The translations under genes were made by a program, and so were the position numbers. 64,000 bases of DNA from Kitasatospora sp. SolWspMP-SS2h (GTDB lineage: Bacteria > Actinomycetota > Actinomycetes > Streptomycetales > Streptomycetaceae): NCBI RefSeq assembly GCF_003259315.1, contig NZ_QLLT01000028.1, forward strand, positions 1 to 64,000, written 5' to 3'. Every line of letters begins with the position of its first letter. The stretch's first letter is position 1. The notes under the pieces were generated by a model. That model worked only from the letters and a program-made list of their open reading frames with translations, made no database searches and was not told where the DNA came from. This document shows positions 60,586-64,000 of this stretch, piece by piece.

Positions 60586-61251
60586 ATGACCGAATCCGAC
60601 CGGACACCCCACCAGGGTTCCGCCGCCGACGAGCCCGTGTACGCCGACCGCGTGTACCGCTCCGTCCCCAGCGTCATCGCGGGCGTCATGATGCTCGCCG
60701 TCGCCGCCTGGCTGATCGTCGACGCCGTGGTGTCCGGCACCGGCGCGACCCCGTGGGTCGCCCTCGCCGCCGCGCCCGTCTTCGCCTTCCCGGTGATCGC
60801 CTACACCCTGCGGCCGGTGGTGCGCGCCAACGACCGTCGGCTGCTCGTCCGCAACCCGCTGCGCACGATCGTCGCGCCCTGGGCCACGGTCGAGGGGCTC
60901 AAGGCCGGCTACTCGGTCGAACTCTTCGCCGCCGGACGCAAGTTCCAGGTCTGGGCGATCCCGGTCTCGATCCGCCAGCGCAAGAAGGCCACCCGCCGGG
61001 CCGGCCGCGCCGCCGCCGCGGGCGACCCGCACCTCCCGGCCCGGCCCGTCGGCAAGACCGCCCGCCCGGACCAGCTCGACCCCACCCGCGCCTGGTCCGA
61101 CGCCGTGGTCACCGCCCTCCAGGAGCAGGCCGAGCGCAACGCCCCCAAGCCCTCGGCGGCCGGCGAACTGCGGGCCACCTGGTGCTGGTGGGTCATCGCC
61201 CCGACCCTGGCGGGCCTGGTCGCGCTGGTCACGGTGATCGCGGCGACCTGA
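60586..61251 (+). CDS. PH domain-containing membrane protein
   Basis: A 221-residue protein. Two helices at about residues 26-46 and 51-72 (IAGVMMLAVAAWLIVDAV, ALAAAPVFAFPVIAY) lead to a bacterial PH-like domain (bPH_6 type; NDRRLLVRNPLRTIVAPWATVEGL, KFQVWAIPVSIRQRKK). A third helix, WWVIAPTLAGLVALVTVIAA, closes the protein. Such proteins are common in streptomycetes and of unknown function. It stands alone. The ATG start has only a modest upstream purine run. Confidence 0.82.
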   Translation: MTESDRTPHQGSAADEPVYADRVYRSVPSVIAGVMMLAVAAWLIVDAVVSGTGATPWVALAAAPVFAFPVIAYTLRPVVRANDRRLLVRNPLRTIVAPWATVEGLKAGYSVELFAAGRKFQVWAIPVSIRQRKKATRRAGRAAAAGDPHLPARPVGKTARPDQLDPTRAWSDAVVTALQEQAERNAPKPSAAGELRATWCWWVIAPTLAGLVALVTVIAAT

Positions 61252-61282
61252 GCGCGGAGGCCCGGATCTTCCGGGGTTCGAC

Positions 61283-61727
61283 TCAAGGATTCAGCGCGAC
61301 GACGTACTTGCCCTCGCCGCGCCCGGCGGCCAGCAGGTCGTGGGCGGCGGGGACGTCGACGAGGTCCGGGAGGACCGTCACCGGGGTGGCGAGCGCCCCG
61401 GTGGCCAGCAGGTCGAGGGCGCGGCGGACGGCGGCGGCGACCTTCGCGGGAGCCTGGACGAGCAGCCCGCCGTGGCTGAAACCGGTGAGCGTGGCGTTGG
61501 CCCCCAGCAGCCGGGTGAGCGGCGGCAGCGGCGCGGGGCCCGCCCCGCTCGCGTTGCCGAACAGGACGATCCGGCCGCCCGGCGCCAGCAGATCGAGGTC
61601 GAGGTCGAGCGCGGCGGCCCCCAGCGGATCGAGGACGAGGTCGACGCCGCGCCCGCCGTTCGCCGCCCGCACCTCCTCGGCGAGGCCCGCGCCCCGGACG
61701 TGCACCGCCTCGTAGCCGTGCCGGCGG
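61283..61727 (-). pseudogene. Quinone oxidoreductase/zinc-type alcohol dehydrogenase, 3' remnant
   Basis: The last 145 or so residues of an MDR-family dehydrogenase are clear: GRGVDLVLDPLG, GRIVLFGNASG and the closing GKYVVALNP. The whole catalytic N-terminal domain and most of the Rossmann fold are missing. Homology stops near 61725, where a piece of an unrelated plus-strand frame begins. No start codon with an RBS precedes the fragment, so it is a deletion remnant rather than a small gene. Confidence 0.75.
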
Positions 61728-61728
61728 C

Positions 61729-61812
61729 ATCGACCTACTGGACGTGCTGCGCGCCCCCTCCGACCCAACCCGGATGACCGTCGTGGAGAACCTCGGCCAC
61801 GAATCGGCTTGA
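61729..61812 (+). pseudogene. Short 3' gene remnant, family unknown
   Basis: A 27-codon frame, IDLLDVLRAPSDPTRMTVVE and on to a TGA at 61810, looks like the natural end of a real protein but has no beginning. It begins just where the dehydrogenase fragment breaks off, so the two were probably joined by a deletion or recombination. The assignment as coding rests only on codon use and natural composition. Confidence 0.4.
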
Positions 61813-62134
61813 CGCCCCTTCAGTTGATCAGCGGCGTTCCTGGGGGCTGGATGTGAATGTTCGTCATAACCTGATGGTGCGTCTGCTTCCTTCCAGGGTT
61901 GGGATTCTCTTGATTTGACTGTGGTTTGTTGACGAATTTGGCATCTGTGCAGCTTGTAGGCTTGCTATGGGCGCGTCAATGTGATCGACGATCCCTGATT
62001 CTAAGAATTTCTTGATGATCATTCGGGACAATATCGGGCATCTCGATGCGAGGGCTTGACCATTTCTTCATGAAGGCTGCATTGTTCCCGTCCGAATGCC
62101 TTCCCATCGGGGGTGGGCTGCTGGGAGGGAGACC
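61813..62134. other. 322-base AT-richer spacer upstream of the RHS-type gene
   Basis: This stretch is clearly lower in GC than the rest of the window, with runs such as TTGATTTGACTGTGG and ATTTCTTGATGATCATTCG. TTGAC hexamers occur at about 61915 and 61929. It holds no credible coding frame and probably contains the promoter of the secreted RHS-type gene. The composition suggests horizontal origin or a long untranslated leader. Confidence 0.55.
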
Positions 62135-64000
62135 GTGCGCGCCATGTCCGATACGACCTCACCGAGACGCCGTCGACGGTGCACTCGGTCCGACGGGGGA
62201 GGCGTGCTCGGCCGGGCGACGGTGGCCGCGGCCACGGCGCTCGTGCTCACCGCCCTCTCCTCCCCGGCCGCCTGGGCCGCGGACCCGGCACCCGTGCCGA
62301 CGCCCTCCGTCACCGCGGAGAGCGCCCAGCCGGCCGAGTCCGCGCAGACCGAGGAGATCCGGTCGGCCCTCCGGAAGGCCGTGGAGACCGGGAAGCCCGT
62401 CCGGATCGACTCGATGACGAACGAGACCACCGAGGTCTTCGCCGACACCGACGGGCGGTCGCTGTACTCGGACACCAACGCCCAGGACGTCCGGACCAAG
62501 CGCGACGGTGCCTGGCGGACCCTCGACCCGACCCTGCGCGGCAACGCGGACGGCACCGTCACCCCGGCCCTGACCGGCTCCGACCTGGTGCTCTCCGGCG
62601 GCGGTGACGGTCCGCTGGCGAAGATCACCACCGCCGACGGCACCTCGATGTCGATCGGCGCGCCGTTCCCGCTGCCGAAGCCGACCCTGAACGGGGCGAC
62701 CGCCACCTACGCCTCCGTGCTCCCCGACGTCGATCTCCGGGTGACGGCCCGCCCGGACGGCGGCTGGCGTGACGTGATCGTGGTCAAGACCGCTCAGGCC
62801 GCCGCAGACCCGAAGCTGAAGACCCTGCACTTCCCGCTGGAGACCGACGGCGTGAAGGCCGACACGGACGCCGCGGGCAACGTCTCGTTCAAGGACGCCC
62901 AGGGCAAGGTGCGTTTCCACGCACCGACCCCGTTCCAGTGGGACTCCAGCACTCCGCCCGACCCGGCCCCGCTGGTCAAGTCGGGTCGGGCCCAGGCGAG
63001 GTCACTGTTTACCGCGCCCGCCGTCGAGGACCAGGCCCCGGCCGGCACCTCGACCGCAGAGCGGCCCGGTACCGGTGCGGTGGTCTCCACCATCGCAATC
63101 GTCGCCAGCGACACCGAACTGGTGCTCACCCCGGACCCGGCCACCTTCGGCCAGGGCGCCGGCCCCTGGTACCTCGACCCCGAGACCAGCGTCGACAAGG
63201 GCGCCACGGTCAACGCGCAGGTCCAGGAGAACCACCCCGACACCGCCAACGTCAACACCCTCAGCGCGCTGGGCGTCGGCTACTGCGGCTACTCGGACTG
63301 CAGCGGCTACGGCCGCTACCGCGCGTACTACCAGATCCCCAGCCCCGACGGGCTGTTCGAGGGCGGCGGCCACGGCACCGCGACCGTCAACCGGGCCACC
63401 CTGTTCACCAACGTCGTCGACGCCTCGTCCCCGGGCACCAAGTCGACGCTGAACGTCTACAGCGCGCCGGCCTTCCAGGGCACCACCACCTGGAACAACC
63501 AGCCCTGCGGCACCAACGGCAAGATGACCGGCTGCACCTGGGCCGCCAACGCCGACATCACCGGCACCGGCAGCGGCCAGATCGCCTGGGACGTCACCTG
63601 GTGGATGCAGAAGATCGTCAACGAGAAGATCCCCAACTGGACGATCGGCATCTCGGCCGAGAACGAGAACGACAAGCTGCTGCGCCACCACCTGGGTTCC
63701 AACGCGCACATCGTCACGTACTACGACATCACGCCGACGATCTGGTACCCGCGCACCTCCCCGACGCCCGGCTTCACCAACGACCCGCTCCTCGGCACCC
63801 AGGTCAACGACTGCCAGACCCCCGGCGGCGGCTACGCGTGGTACGCGCCCGGCTGGGTCGGCGCCAACCAGTACGTCTACCTGAACGCCAGTGCCTGGTC
63901 GCCGATCGGCGCCGGCACCACGGTCAACTTCCACATCTGGGACGACAACGACAGCAGTTGGCACGCCTACCCCAGCAGCGGCGGAGCCGGCAGCTACGGC
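62135..64000 (+). CDS. Large secreted DNRLRE/RHS-type protein, N-terminal part (3' partial)
   Basis: 622 residues are visible and the frame is still open at the window end. A twin-Arg-rich start (SPRRRRRCTRS) and a hydrophobic stretch, TVAAATALVLTALSSPAAWA, form a signal peptide. Residues about 60-290 hold a beta-rich region with WRTLDPTLRGNADGTVTP. A DNRLRE-type adhesive domain follows (YRAYYQIPSP, TLFTNVVDASSPGTKSTLNV, GTTTWNNQP). This order precedes YD/RHS repeats in streptomycete toxin proteins. GGGAGGGAG stands 4 bases before GTG 62135; ATG 62144 is an alternative. Confidence 0.82.
   Translation, partial: MRAMSDTTSPRRRRRCTRSDGGGVLGRATVAAATALVLTALSSPAAWAADPAPVPTPSVTAESAQPAESAQTEEIRSALRKAVETGKPVRIDSMTNETTEVFADTDGRSLYSDTNAQDVRTKRDGAWRTLDPTLRGNADGTVTPALTGSDLVLSGGGDGPLAKITTADGTSMSIGAPFPLPKPTLNGATATYASVLPDVDLRVTARPDGGWRDVIVVKTAQAAADPKLKTLHFPLETDGVKADTDAAGNVSFKDAQGKVRFHAPTPFQWDSSTPPDPAPLVKSGRAQARSLFTAPAVEDQAPAGTSTAERPGTGAVVSTIAIVASDTELVLTPDPATFGQGAGPWYLDPETSVDKGATVNAQVQENHPDTANVNTLSALGVGYCGYSDCSGYGRYRAYYQIPSPDGLFEGGGHGTATVNRATLFTNVVDASSPGTKSTLNVYSAPAFQGTTTWNNQPCGTNGKMTGCTWAANADITGTGSGQIAWDVTWWMQKIVNEKIPNWTIGISAENENDKLLRHHLGSNAHIVTYYDITPTIWYPRTSPTPGFTNDPLLGTQVNDCQTPGGGYAWYAPGWVGANQYVYLNASAWSPIGAGTTVNFHIWDDNDSSWHAYPSSGGAGSYG

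Overview
The window comes from a very GC-rich actinobacterial chromosome, almost certainly Streptomycetaceae (Streptomyces, Kitasatospora or a close relative). The evidence is extreme third-position GC, frequent GTG starts, ATGA/GTGA-coupled operons, and a gene order recalling the S. coelicolor segment from trpS through the D-Ala-D-Ala carboxypeptidase, the SCO4848-type membrane protein, sdhCDAB, acyl-CoA mutase, nucleoside transporter/cdd/deoA, add and afsQ1/Q2/sigQ to deoC. Genus and species cannot be told from the sequence alone. I saw no rRNA, tRNA, CRISPR array or intact insertion sequence.

Layout. 1-2.1 kb: 3' end of an RHS polymorphic toxin with a YwqJ-like deaminase tip, followed by its SUKH immunity gene. 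2.3-7 kb: GT39-like membrane glycosyltransferase, CorC/HlyC-type CBS protein, trpS and a 2H phosphoesterase. 7-16.4 kb: cell-surface polymer block with two CDP-glycerol glycerophosphotransferase-type proteins (one fused to a GT2 domain), a free GT2, a YihY/BrkB membrane protein and a class I methyltransferase. 16.5-19.7 kb: DD-carboxypeptidase and two membrane proteins. 19.8-23.2 kb: sdhCDAB on the minus strand. 23.4-31.3 kb: lipoprotein, divergent OHCU-decarboxylase homologue, SDR, stand-alone acyl-CoA mutase large subunit, S53 protease and M20 amidohydrolase.

31.5-56.1 kb is dominated by nucleoside salvage. A BmpA lipoprotein, double-NBD ATPase, two permeases and cdd form one transport/deamination operon. 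deoA, add and deoC (with two aldehyde dehydrogenase genes) lie in separate units. All four units carry a near-identical palindrome, CTACGCGCGTAG, just upstream, which implies a common regulator. Uptake, deamination (Cdd, Add), phosphorolysis (DeoA), and aldol cleavage of deoxyribose phosphate (DeoC) followed by acetaldehyde oxidation would form a catabolic chain. Interleaved are an unrecognised two-gene cassette (38.9-41.6 kb), a Uma2/MFS/LysR cluster, small envelope proteins, VanZ, and the afsQ1-afsQ2-lipoprotein/sigQ locus with a perfect match to the published AfsQ1 box.

56.2-61.3 kb: TetR regulator, methionyl-tRNA synthetase with a KFSTS loop, a small ABC exporter and a PH-domain membrane protein. 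61.3-64 kb: a decayed quinone oxidoreductase fragment abutting another gene remnant, a relatively AT-rich spacer, and the start of a large secreted DNRLRE/RHS-type protein that runs off the window. The window is therefore bounded at both ends by RHS-type secreted-protein loci.
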